Assembly (NCBI GenBank): GCA_029876055.1
Contig: CM056874.1
Span: 5,580,001-5,644,000 of the forward strand
Source: Madurella fahalii
Lineage: Eukaryota; Ascomycota; Sordariomycetes; Sordariales
DNA length: 64,000 bases
Direction of reading: 5' to 3'
The notes beneath the pieces are model-generated. The model had not been told where the DNA came from. It saw only the letters and a list, made by a program, of their open reading frames with translations, and ran no database searches. The position numbers and the translations under genes were made by a program. Within the stretch, counting starts at the first letter, position 1. Each line of letters begins with the position of its first letter. This document shows, piece after piece, positions 10,683 through 23,031 of this stretch.

Positions 10683-11407
10683 TCAGCCCCGGAAAGGATT
10701 GGTATTCCCCGTGCTTTGAGATTGGATGGTACCAGGTGGGGGTCCCGGAGGCGGCGTGTAATCCGGAGGCTGGCCCGAGATTGGCGGGGGGCCAGGCGGC
10801 GGCGCATACTCGGTGCTCGTTCCCGCCGCTTGTTGACCCCGTTCCTGCGGTTGGCTAGGGTCTGTCTTTGTCGAACCGGCCGGCGGCTCGTACGTAGGCG
10901 GGCGCGGCGCATTGGGGTCGTATACCGGCGGAGGCATCGCGTGCATGTCGTAGTACTGACTGTCCGGGGCGTACCGGTGGATGGTGGTGCTTGTCGACTG
11001 CGGATACCGGTAGCGAGGGTCGACTTGAGCGAGGGTCGAGCGAGGGACCAGGAACTATCGTACAGTTAGTACTCAATGGGCTGAGCCTGTCCGATGGCAG
11101 AACATACCCGGTGATAACCCAGGGGTGCGAGGCCCTTGCTTAACCGTTTCTGCGCATGCACATAGCCTATCAAGAGGTAGAGCCCGAAAACAACTATGAT
11201 AGCGAAAAAAAGCGACCACTTGACAATAGTGCCAGTCTACCAAAAACATTAGCGTGTTGTTGCTCTGTGATCGGATATAAGCAGCTGCTCCTTTACCCTT
11301 GTGCTCCAGAATGGCACATAGCAGCTGGTTTCGTCAATGAAACCATCCGGGGTTTGAGTGCAATTCTGGAACTGCCGCGGGGCGAGCATCGCGGCTATGA
11401 CGGCCAT
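10683..11407 (-). CDS. Small single-pass membrane protein with PPxY motifs (RCR-like)
   Basis: Exons are 11407-11297, 11236-11108 and 11054-10683, giving 203 aa; all joins are phase 0. The N-terminal part (1-40) is short and Cys-containing. One membrane helix follows (about 44-62, SLFFAIIVVFGLYLLIGYV), then a short basic stretch and a long Pro-rich tail. The tail carries three PPxY motifs: PPVY (122-125), PPTY (132-135) and PPDY (176-179). This layout resembles fungal Rcr1/Rcr2-type proteins and other Rsp5/NEDD4 ubiquitin-ligase adaptors, which bind WW domains through PPxY and act in membrane-protein sorting and chitin deposition. Membership of the RCR family (resistance to Congo red) is a likely but not certain assignment. 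Confidence 0.72.
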
Positions 11408-12872
11408 GGCCAAGAAGGGGCGCCGGATATGCCGGGAGTTCGGACGAGAATTGAAGGGGTAGGGACTTGGTCGGACGACAAACGTCGTCCAAATCAGTAA
11501 GTGCAGAGCGCAGAGATGTGGTCGATGCGCAAACGATGGGAATGATGTGAAGTAGAACAAATCCAAACAAAGGAGGGAGAGAAGGAAAATAGGTTCTAGG
11601 GCTTTGAAACAAGATATCGCCGTTGCTGACGAGTCGAGATCACATCTTCTATGCTTCCCGGGCGTGGCGGGCAACAGCGTTGATCATGGAGGGGTCGTGC
11701 TTTCGCTATGCCCCCGAAGGCTTGCAAGCATGGAGGTACCTCCGTAGCCATCCCTGTTATCCCATACAGTAGGGGTGTTACAGGCGACCCCTGTCTCCGA
11801 GCCGCAGCCACTGAGTAGGGAACGGCAGTGGCGCTGGGGCTGCACGCCGGAGAGCGAGAGGTTTCATGATGCTACGACGTTTCAGCTACCCACGGGCCGA
11901 ACCACAGCATCGCGCGAGCTTAACTTTTGTGTCCAATAAATACAGCAGTAGCTGGGATTTGAGAGGGGGATGCTGATAGGTAGATCTACTAATCAATCAT
12001 AGGATTGCAAAGTCGCAATTTTGTATGCGCAAATCCTAAGACGCCCGGTGGAGGCTTTCGTCCCTTTAATGAGCCCAAAGATGCTTAATCCGGCATGAGA
12101 TATGAGTTTAGTTGAAGCATGTCAACCCCATAATTAACAATCGTTCTCACGATCCGGTAGAGACGACCTAGCAAGCTCACAAGTGACTTGAAGACTGGTT
12201 TAGAATCCCGAATGAAAGTGCGTACGAGGGAAATAGCAGGGAACCGGAACATTCTGGACTGCCAATTCTTGGTGTTTTGGGGATAAGACTACTATAGGGA
12301 AACGAAGGCTTGGAAAGAAACGGACCAAGAACTTAAGGCAGCCGAACGGTTGAGAAGCTACGTTACTGTGGTGTTGGGAGCCAATCGAACTTTCGAAGAC
12401 AACTCGATAGAGACGGGCAAGAGGAATAAGGTAAGTCAGTGTCCCGGATCATGAGCCGAAGAGGGTGTGCAGGGGCGATCTACTCCCAGCCGATCCGAAC
12501 CGGGGCGGCGCAGCAGGGATCCCGACAAACGCCGTCGGTCTCCACACGTGCATGAAATTTCAGCATACGCCAGTGACCCCATCAGCAAGGTGACATAATA
12601 GCGTAGCAGCTGTGGGTTCACCGACCTCAATCGTCAGCAGCACTCGGGGGTCCTAGCCTAGGCCGAAGAAACGCGGCGCGATCTTCCCAGCCCAACAGCG
12701 GACCCAATGCCCCTCGGACACCGCAGTTCCCGCTGGAAACGACCCCTTCCACCATCCGAGCGCCCGTGATGCTTCGAAACACGAACCTGTCGACTTAAAC
12801 CTCCCAGTCCTTCCGCGGGCCCGACGGAGCCGCACGTGCAAAAGTCCTCACTCCGTCGTCCGTCACCACGAA
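11408..12872. other. Long intergenic region without recognised gene
   Basis: This 1465-bp stretch lies between two divergent genes, the PPxY protein (-) and the PP2C phosphatase (+), and should hold both promoters. Part of it (11900-12420) is AT-richer. Only short frames with no family resemblance are present, and no tRNA cloverleaf was seen. Confidence 0.4.
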
Positions 12873-14231
12873 ATGGCCGTCACAAATGGTGCCGTCCGCG
12901 CAATCCAGCTCGCTCTCCGCCCCACAACATCAACGCCGCTTGCGGGGGCTGTCAGCGGCATGCGAATGTCGCCGGCCCCCATTCGTACGGCTTCCTCTAG
13001 TTCCAGACGGGCAATTCGACTGCCAGCGACTGCACCATCGGCGAGATCCAACACAGCAGTGCCATCGCAACTAAAGACTGGGGGCTCTGGTCGGGCCACC
13101 GTGTCGACCTCAACGGGCGGTGCCCGTTATTCCACATCAGCACCGTCCCCAAACAGCAAGTTTGTCTACAATGTCGCGGCATCATACATCGCCAAAGGCC
13201 GCGCCTACGACCCCTCAACCCACATTTTCCAGTTCAATCCGTACAACCGCGTACAACCGCCAAAAGCTGGCCGTGGGAAAGCCTCGCGGCCCGAGTCCGG
13301 GCAAGATGCCTTCTTCGTGAGCCGCCTCGGCGGCAACCCGGGCGAAGTCGCGCTCGGCGTAGCAGACGGCGTGGGTGGGTGGATGGACAGCGGCGTCGAC
13401 CCGGCTGATTTCTCGCACGCCTTCTGTGACTACATGGCCGCCGCGGCCACGGCGGCGACAGCCACGATGGGAGGGACGGGCAAGCCCCTGACGGCGCGGC
13501 AGCTGATGCAAAAGGGGTACGAAGCCGTCTGCCACGACCCCGCGATAAAAGCCGGCGGCAGCACCGCCGTGGTCGGCCTGCTGACGGCAAACGGCACGGT
13601 CGAGGTAGCCAACCTGGGCGACAGCGGCTTCATCATCCTGCGGCTGAACGGGGTGCACGCCTCGAGCGAGCCGCAGACGCACGCATTCAATACCCCGTAC
13701 CAGCTCAGCGTCGTGCCGCCGAGCATGTTGCTGCGGGCCGCGGCCTTCGGCGGCGCCCAGCTCATGGACCAGCCGCGCGACGCCGAGGTAACGCGCCACC
13801 GGCTGCGGCACGGCGACGTCCTCGTGTTCGCGAGCGACGGGCTGTGGGATAACCTCTTCAACCAGGACGTGCTGCGCATCGTCAGCCGGACCATGGCCAA
13901 GGCCGGCGCGTGGGAGAGCACCGATAAGGGAGTACAGGTGGCACCGGATCTGAGGCCGTACACTGGGCTAGGGGAAGTTAATACTGCCGAGGAAGGGGCG
14001 GCAAGTAGTCGCCCGCCCAAGCCGGACGCCACACTGCAGAGCATGCTAGCGACCCAGATCGTGGCCGCTGCTAAAGCCGCCAGTGTCAACAGGAGGCTGG
14101 ACGGGCCGTTCGCGAAGGAGGTCAAGAAGTACTACCCGCACGAGGTGTGGCACGGCGGGAAGGAGGACGATATCTGCGCCGTGGTGGTGCTGGTGTCAGA
14201 GGAGGAGGCGCCAGTCAAGGCTAAGCTTTGA
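12873..14231 (+). CDS. PTC7: Mitochondrial PP2C-type protein phosphatase (PTC7-like)
   Basis: This single exon encodes 452 aa. Residues 1-95 are rich in Ser, Thr, Arg and Ala and poor in acidic residues, as in a mitochondrial presequence. The catalytic domain is the short PTC7/PPTC7 type of PP2C. Its metal-binding motifs are ADGVGGW, NLGDSG, FASDGLWDN and the final Asp in KEDDICAVVV. In yeast Ptc7 acts in mitochondria on coenzyme Q biosynthesis (Coq7). Yeast PTC7 makes a membrane form by keeping an intron; this gene shows no intron and no membrane helix, so only the soluble matrix form is expected. Confidence 0.9.
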   Translation: MAVTNGAVRAIQLALRPTTSTPLAGAVSGMRMSPAPIRTASSSSRRAIRLPATAPSARSNTAVPSQLKTGGSGRATVSTSTGGARYSTSAPSPNSKFVYNVAASYIAKGRAYDPSTHIFQFNPYNRVQPPKAGRGKASRPESGQDAFFVSRLGGNPGEVALGVADGVGGWMDSGVDPADFSHAFCDYMAAAATAATATMGGTGKPLTARQLMQKGYEAVCHDPAIKAGGSTAVVGLLTANGTVEVANLGDSGFIILRLNGVHASSEPQTHAFNTPYQLSVVPPSMLLRAAAFGGAQLMDQPRDAEVTRHRLRHGDVLVFASDGLWDNLFNQDVLRIVSRTMAKAGAWESTDKGVQVAPDLRPYTGLGEVNTAEEGAASSRPPKPDATLQSMLATQIVAAAKAASVNRRLDGPFAKEVKKYYPHEVWHGGKEDDICAVVVLVSEEEAPVKAKL

Positions 14232-15526
14232 TTGCACATAACACGCAGCCGAAGCACACATACCCTCGTGTTTCGAACCGAAAATTCTCGTTTGTTGATG
14301 TTGGTGTGGATGGCGAGGGCCGGGGACGGGATTCTCCAAAAGCAAGACCGATATACGGGGGCATTGCCGGGCGTTTTGTTTTCTTTTGTCTCTTCCACAA
14401 CTGTCCTGCTGGCCGGTAGCGGCCAAGCCAATCTTAAAAGGGCTCTACGACATAGAAGCTGACGGAAGTCTAATGGGATTCTCATGTTGGGGCACTCACG
14501 CATAGTTGGGATAGACAAGAGGAAATTCGGATGGATAGGAGTGGTTGGTGTGCTTGCGGAGAACTGGTCCATCCGATTTTGTTTTACCATGGGCGACAAA
14601 GTTAGCAGCTTTTAGATATGATGCTTGAGAGGCTCGGAGCCACCATGGATGACGCGCTTCAGAGACAAGCAGGTATTTTACTTGATTGGATAGGAACAGC
14701 GAAAGACAAAATCTCACAATACAAGCGTCGGGCCGGCTGCAGCGGCTTGTTCACAGCAGACTGCCAAAATGGAGGAGGATGCGGTATACTTCTCGTCCGA
14801 TATGTCCGTTGCTCACTCACCCGCTGTCACACAACCAATACATGGGGCCAGCGCATGCCTGCAGCTGTCAGATTGACAGATATTTGTGGAGCGATGCGTC
14901 GCGGCCATGGCGGCTGTCTCCCGTCGCCCAAGCGGGGATGCGATAAGGAGTGCTGCGAGCCTGTAGGGCTGCGTCAGCTGTGATACTCCGGCCTGCAGCC
15001 GGCCGCACGAAAGACCAGATGAGCGAACAGTTTCCATGCGCACCTATGACCGGCAAGTGGAGATCAAGACCCCAACACTCCTACTAGTGGGCACCAAAAA
15101 ACAGTCTTTCTTCCACATTTTTTGAAAAAAAATAAGATATTAATTCCCTGACTAGGTAGGTATAAACACACCACTCATACCAAACCCTCCTCAATTCTCA
15201 TTAACATGCAAACCGCGGCCGGTGGTATCAGGCAGTAGCAAGCCATTAGCGACATCAACTAACCCCCCAGGACATATCCATCCCGGACAACGGGGCCATA
15301 ACAAAACGTCCCTGTCATGTCTGTAATCATACCCCTTAACCTCCTCGACCTACTCAAGATTCTGACCTAGTTTACCGCGACGCGATTCGCATGGAGCCGA
15401 CCGCAGCATACCAATTACAGCATCTTCAAGAACAACATATGTACGAGAAGACGAATCCATCAAGCACAAGAGCGACTAAGGTCCAACCCAAACCAACAAC
15501 CCAGAACCGTATCACCCGGTAGCTTC
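14232..15526. other. Intergenic region without recognised gene
   Basis: This 1295-bp stretch lies between the 3' end of the PTC7-like gene and the 3' end of the GPI-protein gene (convergent). Several short frames of 60-155 codons exist, but none has coding character or a family match. Confidence 0.4.
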
Positions 15527-16267
15527 TTAGTTAAAGAAGATGAGGGCGGCAACGGTGCCCAGGACGAGGGCAAGAGGCGAGACGAAGCGCTGGCCGGCGT
15601 TGGTGTTGTCGGGGGCGTCCGTGTTGTCCGGGTCGGAGGTGGTCCTAGTAGGGGACGAGGACGTGGTGAACGCTGGAGAGATGTGTGAGCATTCGGCTCC
15701 AGAGAGGCACCATGAATTGTCAAGATTGAAACTTACTAGTCGAGACGGTAGTAGTAGACGAGCTCTCAGCACTGGTCGTGGTCTCGGTCGACGTCTCTGT
15801 TGACGTCTCGGTGGCGCTAGACGTCTCGCTGCTCGAAACGGTGCTAGTGCGCGTGACGGACGAGACGGAGCTGGTGCTCGAGGGGAGCTCGCCAGTGCCG
15901 ACGTACTGGAACGGGGGGCTGTAGTTGGGATCATCCGTCGAGTCGGTAATCCGGAGGGCATAAGTGCCAGAAGGAATGTCCGCCGGGGTCCAGGTGAACG
16001 AAGTGCCCGTCTCGCCAGCTACCATCCCCGTTAGCGCAATGGACTCGAAAACACGGGAGACAGAGCGCGCTCACAGGTGATGTCCATGACAACCTCGAGG
16101 TCATCCTCAGGGCCGGTCATCAGGGTGATGGTGACGGGCCCGACGGCGTCGCCCCAGCGCAGAGTGATGGGTACATTCTCCTCAATCGCGTAATCCGAGT
16201 TGAGGAACCTTGGCCGAGCGAACACAGCGGCCGCGAAAGCGAGAACGGTGGCAAACGAGAACTTCAT
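15527..16267 (-). CDS. GPI-anchored Ser/Thr-rich wall protein, Kre9/Knh1-type N-terminal domain
   Basis: Exons are 16267-16075, 16018-15737 and 15672-15527, giving 206 aa. Residues 1-18 form a signal peptide (MKFSFATVLAFAAAVFA). Residues 19-105 form the Ig-like domain found at the N-terminus of Kre9/Knh1 family proteins, with NSDYAIEE, ITLRWGD and SGTYALRI. A Ser/Thr-rich, probably O-mannosylated stalk follows. The hydrophobic C-terminal tail (about 188-206) comes after small residues and fits a GPI-attachment signal. Proteins of this type are secreted and tethered to the plasma membrane or wall. A role in beta-glucan assembly is possible by analogy only. Confidence 0.85.
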
Positions 16268-18534
16268 TGCGGATAGATGCTGAGTAAACAATGGCGCGAC
16301 TGACAACGGAGACAATCAGTTAGCGCACACCGAGGTTTTTGGGGAGGAAACGCGGGAGGAAAGTCGAGACCAATGACTCGATGGGGGCGATCAGGACGCG
16401 CAATCTCGTCGTGCGAGCGCTGACGTACGTACCAGTTAGACGATGGAATGTTTGGGTTTATCAAAACGGGGTGAGATGTCGCGACCGTACGGCAATTGGG
16501 AACTGGAATGAAAGTAAGTGGCGAAATGATCGTGGAGAAGGTCGAATTGATTATTATGGGATTAAAACCACCCGCAGTCCTGAGACAGAGTCCGAGGTTT
16601 GAATGACGGGAAGGAAGGAAGGAAGGGGAAAGGCCAGGAAGGATGGCGGCGGCACACACAGGGGCCAAAATATCAAGCGGAGCAGCCAAGGACGCGCGAT
16701 GCCTGGGAGACATCGCCCTCATCACGCCAATAAGAGCCGCCGAAATAATTATTCGTTAGCGCAAGGCAGGTTCCCCAGACAGAGTGGTATCAAGGAACCA
16801 GGAACGGCAGAGCGGGAAGGCTGGGGCAGAGACGGACAGGGGTGCCGAGAATGCCTGGCCTGCCGAATCCGTGCGGTCTCCCCCCATAGACCAATAGAGA
16901 TCAGAGAGCAACTTCGGCATGAATCCCACATCAGCACCTTGATCGACTGCGCAAACATTTAACGTACAGTTCAATTCTATCGCAGGACAACGGCGCAAAG
17001 AACTTTGTGAGCAAATATATAGCTCTTCGTTTTACATTGCATCCAGGAAGTGACCAGCAAGTTGCTGCCTCGGCTACGCCCTCGTCGCCTTTCGGCTAGT
17101 CCTGGTTTCCGTACTCGGTCTAGCGTCTGCGGCGTCGATGGCGGAAATTAGCCGTTGCATTGCTGATTCCAAGTTGAAAAGCGCGGGTAGCCCTGCAATG
17201 GCGGTAAAAACTCCTCTGGAGCGGCGGGTCTCGCGGCGCGGCTCTGATATCGAGGTGGAAAGCACAGCCAGGTGAGGACATGGCAGGAGACCTGCGCGAA
17301 CCCGCTCCCTTCCTACGTTGCGATGCATCTGTTGAGAGACAACTGCAAGCTGCTGCATTCCAGATTCTTCACGTGGGATGTGCACAGTGGGTCCCTCATC
17401 TCGCTGCACGCGATCGGCTGCTGCAGAGAGCCTTATTGGCCGGGGATACCATAACGGGGGAGGCGTCCTGTCCAGTCCAGTTCGAGTTCTCCAGAACTAC
17501 CAAGATTTTCGTCTTTGACATGGTTTGCCAACGCGAAAGCGACATCGATATAAAATAGGATGGCATTTCTGGCCGTGGGATCCGAGCCACTTAGCTAGCT
17601 CCTGCAGGGTGCCATCTGTTTCCGCCCCCAATGCGCCCAGCAACCACCGTGATGAATCGCCAGCAAAGCGGTAACGCAGAGGAAGGTTTACACTACGAGA
17701 CCGCGCGATTGCCCAATCCGCACACTGCGGTTCTCGTGTCACATGGACCTAGTGACTGTATTTTGGCCGGTCTACAGCACAAAACGCAGAGGCGGACCAT
17801 GCTGCACGGTATTGGATCGTCATTTGTGCGTTGCGCCCGGTGCTGGCCGAGACTTTGCTGCCGATGATGCAAATTTGGGGTGTTTCCAGCTGCTGCGCCG
17901 AGTTGTGTGCGCGTCTATGCATTTCGCCCCTCCGTGCCTCCTCCGCCGTTCCGTCCACGTCTCGGAAAGCCTCATATCAGACCACAGAGAGGTACCTGCC
18001 AGTCTGGCGGACAACAATGAACCCCACTCGGGAAGATTGTCGGCGCCAATTGAAGTTTCCTGATGGCTAACATCAGGTGCATGCAGCTGTTGATGACAAT
18101 TGTCCGCTTCACACGTCCGGATTTTACAGGTCGATGATCAACCGAACACGGGGCGCGGGCGTTGCCTAATGTTCCATGGTTTCAAGTAGTATTCGTTTGT
18201 CGACGCCAGAAACGAGAGTTCAACGACTCCTTCCAGATTCCAATTTAGGCGCTGCGCTTTGAAAACACCTTCGGCGCGGTTAAACAGGGGATTTGCCGGT
18301 TCACGTTGTTGGATGCCTCAGAGCAGGGGCGAAACTTGGCAGAGAAGACCTTTTGAAACTTCGTTTCTGCTTCCGAGAAACTGCCAACAAGCATCGTGGC
18401 CCGTCTCGCAACCTGAGATATCAACCCAGGCGAGCATCAGGATCCCCTGGTTGGCCCGCGGCGGGGTAATTTTGTCCAGGCCGACGCTCGAGAGCGCACC
18501 GACCCGGCCCCTGCCTCCCGTTAGGCGGCTGTGA
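16268..18534. other. 2.3-kb gene-poor region
   Basis: This is the longest empty stretch in the left half. It contains the promoter of the GPI protein gene (next to 16268). A (GGAA)n-like purine microsatellite lies at about 16610-16628. No coding frame shows a recognisable domain, and no RNA gene or transposon ORF is seen. Confidence 0.4.
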
Positions 18535-19708
18535 TCAAGAGAGCAGGCATTCAACAACGCCCCGATGAACGCCCTGCGTCTCTTCGAACAGCGTCTTGAC
18601 CCCGACGCCAAGTCCCCTCATCTTGTGGATAAAGTCGTCCAGTGAACCCCCAACGCCGAAGTAGAGCCTCTTCGCAGCAACGAGAGCCCTAGCGGTGCCA
18701 CTTGGACGCTCACGGTGCTCTCGTTCTAGGATCGAGAGAAGCGTGTCGCTAAAGCTTTCCAGAGCAAATGGGGAGTAGATAGTCTCGGACCCCAGCAACA
18801 GGGTCTTCGTGTTGCCTGCGAGATTCGCAGGAACAGTTGAGCGGTAAAGGAGATCAACAAACTCTGGGGACCACGCTCCCGACAGGAAACACAATGTGAT
18901 CTGGTTAGAGACAAGAGACTTCTTGAAGGCTTCGAGCACGTCTGGAGTCAACTCCAACTCTCCATCAGTAGCGAAAGCCTCCTCGAGGAAGGGCAGCTGT
19001 TCTCGCTGGTGGAGAGCCCAGGCGAGAATGAGGTTCGGTACAGTCACGAGATAGAGAACGGTCGGATTATAGTCGGCAAGGGTGAGTACCAGCGGGTGCT
19101 GCAATTCGGACTTTCTCTCCGTCAACGCCCACTGGAACAGAACGAGAGACGGCAAGGCTGTACCGCAACCAAGCTGCAAGAACCGGTCAGCAAACGATGC
19201 CACCTCAACGGTAGTAAGACTGCGGGGACATTTGCCGCACCTCGATCAAGACGCAGGGATCTCGGTTCAAGACATCTACTATCCCCTCGGATGTAAGGAC
19301 TTTGACCAGGTCGACGCTGCTCTCCCAGCTCTTGAAGCCGCCCTCATAAATGCCCGTCTTGACGTCGTGCTCCCCAAGACCAGCCTCCGACTCAGCAGGG
19401 TTGTCGACATTCTCCTCGGCCATCAGCTGGACACGCACATCCCACAATTCGCGGCGGGGTATCCGGAGGTTCCGGCCGTCTCCGAGATCCACGGTGAGCA
19501 AGCCAAATGCGATCTTGGACGGTAGCCTCGAGAGAATGACATCGAGATCATGCGGAGTGGGTGGGAGCTGGGGTTTCCCCTGGACTGGGAAGGCGCCCGC
19601 CGCTGATGGCGACTGCATCGCCGCCCTGTCCGCCGTCTCCCTAGGAGGAGTGAAAGGAGAGTCGTCCTCCTCTATGTCGTCGCCTGCAAAGGAGAATGAG
19701 AACGCCAT
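18535..19708 (-). CDS. HPM1: Protein-histidine N-methyltransferase (HPM1/METTL18 family)
   Basis: This is a SAM-dependent methyltransferase; in yeast Hpm1 methylates a histidine of ribosomal protein Rpl3. Exons are 19708-19241 and 19173-18535, giving 368 aa. The single intron interrupts SAM-binding motif I: joining LIE to LGCGTALPSL restores the ELGCG motif, which supports the splice. Before motif I is the family segment ending LKVLTSEGI-like (here VKVLTSEGIVDVL). After it come LADYNPTVLYL (motif II) and CFLSGAW. The N-terminal ~50 residues are acidic and disordered. The protein is likely cytosolic. Confidence 0.88.
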
Positions 19709-20994
19709 CCTTCAAGCACACGCTGTCCCCTCTTCCCAGAGCCCCGGACCGGCTGTTCTTCGAGGCCAATCAGGCCGAAATAGTCTCTGTTACACAGGAG
19801 GGTTTGTAACAAAGTGCTTTGCAACAGCGTTGCGAATGAACAAAAGATGGCTCTCTCTTAAAACCTGAAGCCCTGGCCGGCTGAGAATCCCAGTCAGGTA
19901 CATAGCATTGACGTTGAACTGGGCTTTGTGCTAGAAAAAAGGGCCCAATCGGGCACTCGAGGGGCCAGTCAGTTATAGTGGGGCAGTTTGCCGATCGCAG
20001 GCGGAGCGCACGTTTTTGCACCCCTCGTTTCCCCAACCAGCAAACTCGATTCGATCAACCACTGACATCTCATAGTACGTGCAGCATGCAATGCAGTGGA
20101 GACGGGGAGATGCAGCTCGAGGTCGGGCTCCTCGTCACTGACACGGATCGCTCCGGTGATGCATGAGCAAGTCGGCGGGCCGTGTCATTCGCTCCTCACC
20201 GTCAGCCTCCCTTGAGGCAGCCCGCGAAACGGCTGTGGTTGGACAAAATACGACTTGCTTCCTTTGCCTCAACCTTGCTAGCTACCCTGCGAACGGGGAA
20301 ATATGCGCCGCAGCCCCGACCCAACGACTGTGATTGGATTGCGAAGCCGAAGCTGGTTTCCGAATGGCCAATTCAGACGGCCGCTGTCGGTGGAGGACGG
20401 GTGCATTACTACTTTCTGCCAGTTACAAAGGGCCTAGACTAGGCTCAGACTCTGGTGAGGATCCAGATCAAGTGCGGAATACCATCCGAAGTCCGCTTGA
20501 CAATCATCCTCGGCCACCGTAAACGGACCACTGTGCGGGTGTGCTGCGGAACTGACAGCGCTCCTGTCGAGCTGAACAAGCAACCATCAAGAATGTGCTG
20601 GGTGTCTATGAGCTTTCTTTCGGGCGCGTTCCAGCATTGTGATGTATATCTACCCAGTTGTTGGCCGATCCTGGAGAGTCCGCTCCCTTGGGCCATGTTC
20701 CTGTTAAGCTCGTGTTGGCCTTGGTCTTTTAGACGAAAGTCGCAGACAAGGTCAGGGTGCGGAGAGATTGCTGCCAACTGCGGATCGCCCACAGTAACCT
20801 TACCAACTATTCCTCGTTCACTTGCCCTTTTAGACATGCATCAACCTCCTTCCTTCCCACTGCCTCCGGGCAACGATATAAGCCCGGTGTTCCCAGCCCC
20901 CGGCCCATTTGCCCAGATCCAAGGAATCCATCAACGAGTCGAGCTCTGCCGACTTCCCCAGATTGCTCCTTTCCAATACCTTCCCAAGACCACC
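19709..20994. promoter_or_regulatory. Divergent promoter region (HPM1 / BVMO)
   Basis: This 1286-bp spacer sits between two divergent genes. From 20455 the + strand is open in the frame of the BVMO exon 1, including an ATG at 20836. An N-terminal extension of the monooxygenase therefore cannot be excluded, but the sequence there does not resemble the family. Confidence 0.4.
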
Positions 20995-23031
20995 ATGGTG
21001 CCTTCCAGCAGCCCCATGGCTCAACTAAACGGTCACTCTCCGGCAGTCAAGCCCCCACATCCCCATCCTCCTTATACATTTGAAGAGCAAGCCTTAGGAA
21101 CGGCTCGACATGTCCGTATCGTCGGCATCGGAGCCGGCGCGAGTGGCCTAAACATGATCCGTACACTGCGCCTCAACCTCAGCAACTACGACATTGTCGT
21201 ATACGAGAAGAACGCGGATGTAGGAGGCACATGGTTCGAGAACCGCTACCCCGGCTGCCGATGCGACGTCCCCAGCCACAGCTACCAGTTCTCGTGGCGG
21301 CCGAAGAAGGACTGGACAAACTTCTTCGCCACGGCCGAGGAAATTGAAGAGTATCTGTGCAAGATCTGCGATGAGGAGCACATGAGGGACTCTATCAAGA
21401 CCTCACACCAGGTAGTCTCTGCCGAGTGGAATGAGAAGGGTGGACAATGGGAGCTGGTCGTTCGAGATCTGAAAACGGGAGAGGAGTTCAGCGACTACGC
21501 CACCTTCCTCATCAACGGAGCAGGCATCCTAAAGTAGGTCGAGCTTTGATGAACCCGAGAGCATTCGGCACGCTGACGACTAGGGGAACAGCAACTGGAA
21601 ATGGCCCGACGTGGAGGACCTCCACGCCTTCAAGGGCACGCTGATCCATACCGCACGTTGGCCCAAGGACTTTGATCACACCGGCAAAACCATTGCCGTC
21701 ATCGGCAACGGCTCAACAGGAATCCAGGTGCTGCCGGAGCTCCAACCAGGTGAGCTACCGCCGCGGGTGAAGTTTCCCGAACGAAGATCTGACAGTGCCC
21801 TAGGAGCTGAGAAACTGTACCACATTTTCCGGACACCCACTTGGGTGCTCCCGCCCAGGATACAGGCGTGGAAGGCCATGGGTCAAGCCGAAGAGATTCT
21901 CAGCAAGATCCAGATGGATCCCAATGAAAACTTCTCCCAAGAGACGCTCGAGAAGTTCAAGTCCGACTCTGAGTTTTACCGCGAGTTTGTGAAGAAAATA
22001 GAGGTGGAGGTCAACAACGCCTTCCCGATTGTAAGCTCACTCACTCCCCTTTCCTTCTTCCACACCAAGGAAAGAATGATGTTGCTCACACGGCGTTCCA
22101 GGTGCTCGCGAACAGCCCGATACAGGCCATAGCTCGCAGCAAGGTCACGCAATACATGACGGCCATGCTCGGAGGCAACGAGACTCTCTGCAAGACGCTG
22201 ATCCCCGACTTCGCGTTAGGCTGCAGAAGGATGACGCCGGGTCAGGGGTACCTGCTCGCCCTGACCAAACCCAACGTCGAGGTCAGGAGGTCTGAGATCA
22301 AGCGGTTCGTGCCGGAGGGCATTGAGCTCGACTCGGGCGAGATCCTCAAGGTCGACGCCATCATCTGCGCCACCGGCTTCGAGACATCCTTCCGCCCCCG
22401 CTTCCCGATCATCGGCCGCGACGGCAACCTCCAAGACCGGTGGGCGAAAGAGGTGCCCAAGGCTTACATGTCCTGCGCCGTCGCCGGCCTACCAAACTAC
22501 TTCAGTATGCCTTCCCACTCTTTGTGTCCAACCCCCCCCCCCCCCCCCCCTCTCCCCTCCACACCCCGGGGCCACCGCTAACAACAGCCCGCGTCAGCCT
22601 TCCTCGGCCCCAACGCCCCTATCGGCCACGGCTCCGTCTTCACCCTCACCGAGCACATCGCCAAGTACATCGCGTCGGTCATCAAGAAGTGCCAGACGGA
22701 GGGCATCAAGGCCATCGCGCCGTCGCAGGAGGCGGTCGACGACTACTTCGAGCACGTCAGCGCCTTCATGCCCCGCACGGCCTGGGCTGCGCCGGGCCGC
22801 TCCTGGTTCAAGAATGGCCGGGTCGACGGGCCGGTTACGGCGCTGCACCCGGGCAGCCGCATCCACTTCTTCCACATGCTGGAGAAGTTCCGCGGCGAGG
22901 ACTGGGACTACGTCTATGAGGGCGGCCGGCGGAACAGGTTCGCCTATCTGGGGAATGGCTTCTCCCAGAAGGAGCTGACCCCCGGGTTCGATTCGACTTG
23001 GTATCTCGACGAGCCGGCCACGGTCGGCTGA
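20995..23031 (+). CDS. Baeyer-Villiger-type flavin monooxygenase
   Basis: This is an FAD- and NADPH-dependent monooxygenase of the class B (BVMO) type, which inserts oxygen next to a ketone. Exons are 20995-21533, 21592-21749, 21804-22030, 22102-22504 and 22598-23031, giving 586 aa with every join in phase. Motifs in order are: FAD Rossmann GIGAGASG (about residue 43), GGTWFENRYPGC (family), the BVMO fingerprint FKGTLIHTARWP (fits FxGxxxHxxxW[PD]), NADPH Rossmann GNGSTG, ATGFETSF, and FLGPNAPIGHG after the last intron. The substrate cannot be inferred; steroid- or fungal secondary-metabolite-type ketones are common for this group. Start ATG at 20995 has a good context (CACCATGG). Intron 4 contains C19 at 22532-22550. 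Confidence 0.93.
22532..22550 (+). repeat. C19 homopolymer inside BVMO intron 4
   Basis: A run of 19 C residues lies between donor GTATGC and acceptor CAG of the intron 22505-22597. It is a likely site of length polymorphism or sequencing error, without effect on the reading frame. Confidence 0.85.

Noticed and set aside
13215..14125. Minus-strand frames of 118-231 codons over the PP2C phosphatase
   Set aside because: They are shadows of a GC-rich coding exon; the + strand frame has all PP2C motifs.
14618..14983. 121-codon + strand frame in the gap after PTC7
   Set aside because: No domain and no codon character; the neighbouring frames are equally open.
16610..16628. GGAA-type microsatellite
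   Set aside because: Short simple repeat, common in fungal intergenic DNA; noted only in the region entry.
20455..20994. Possible 180-codon N-terminal extension of the BVMO
   Set aside because: Frame is open, but the sequence is Cys/Trp/Ser-rich without resemblance to BVMO extensions, and the ATG at 20995 has the better context.
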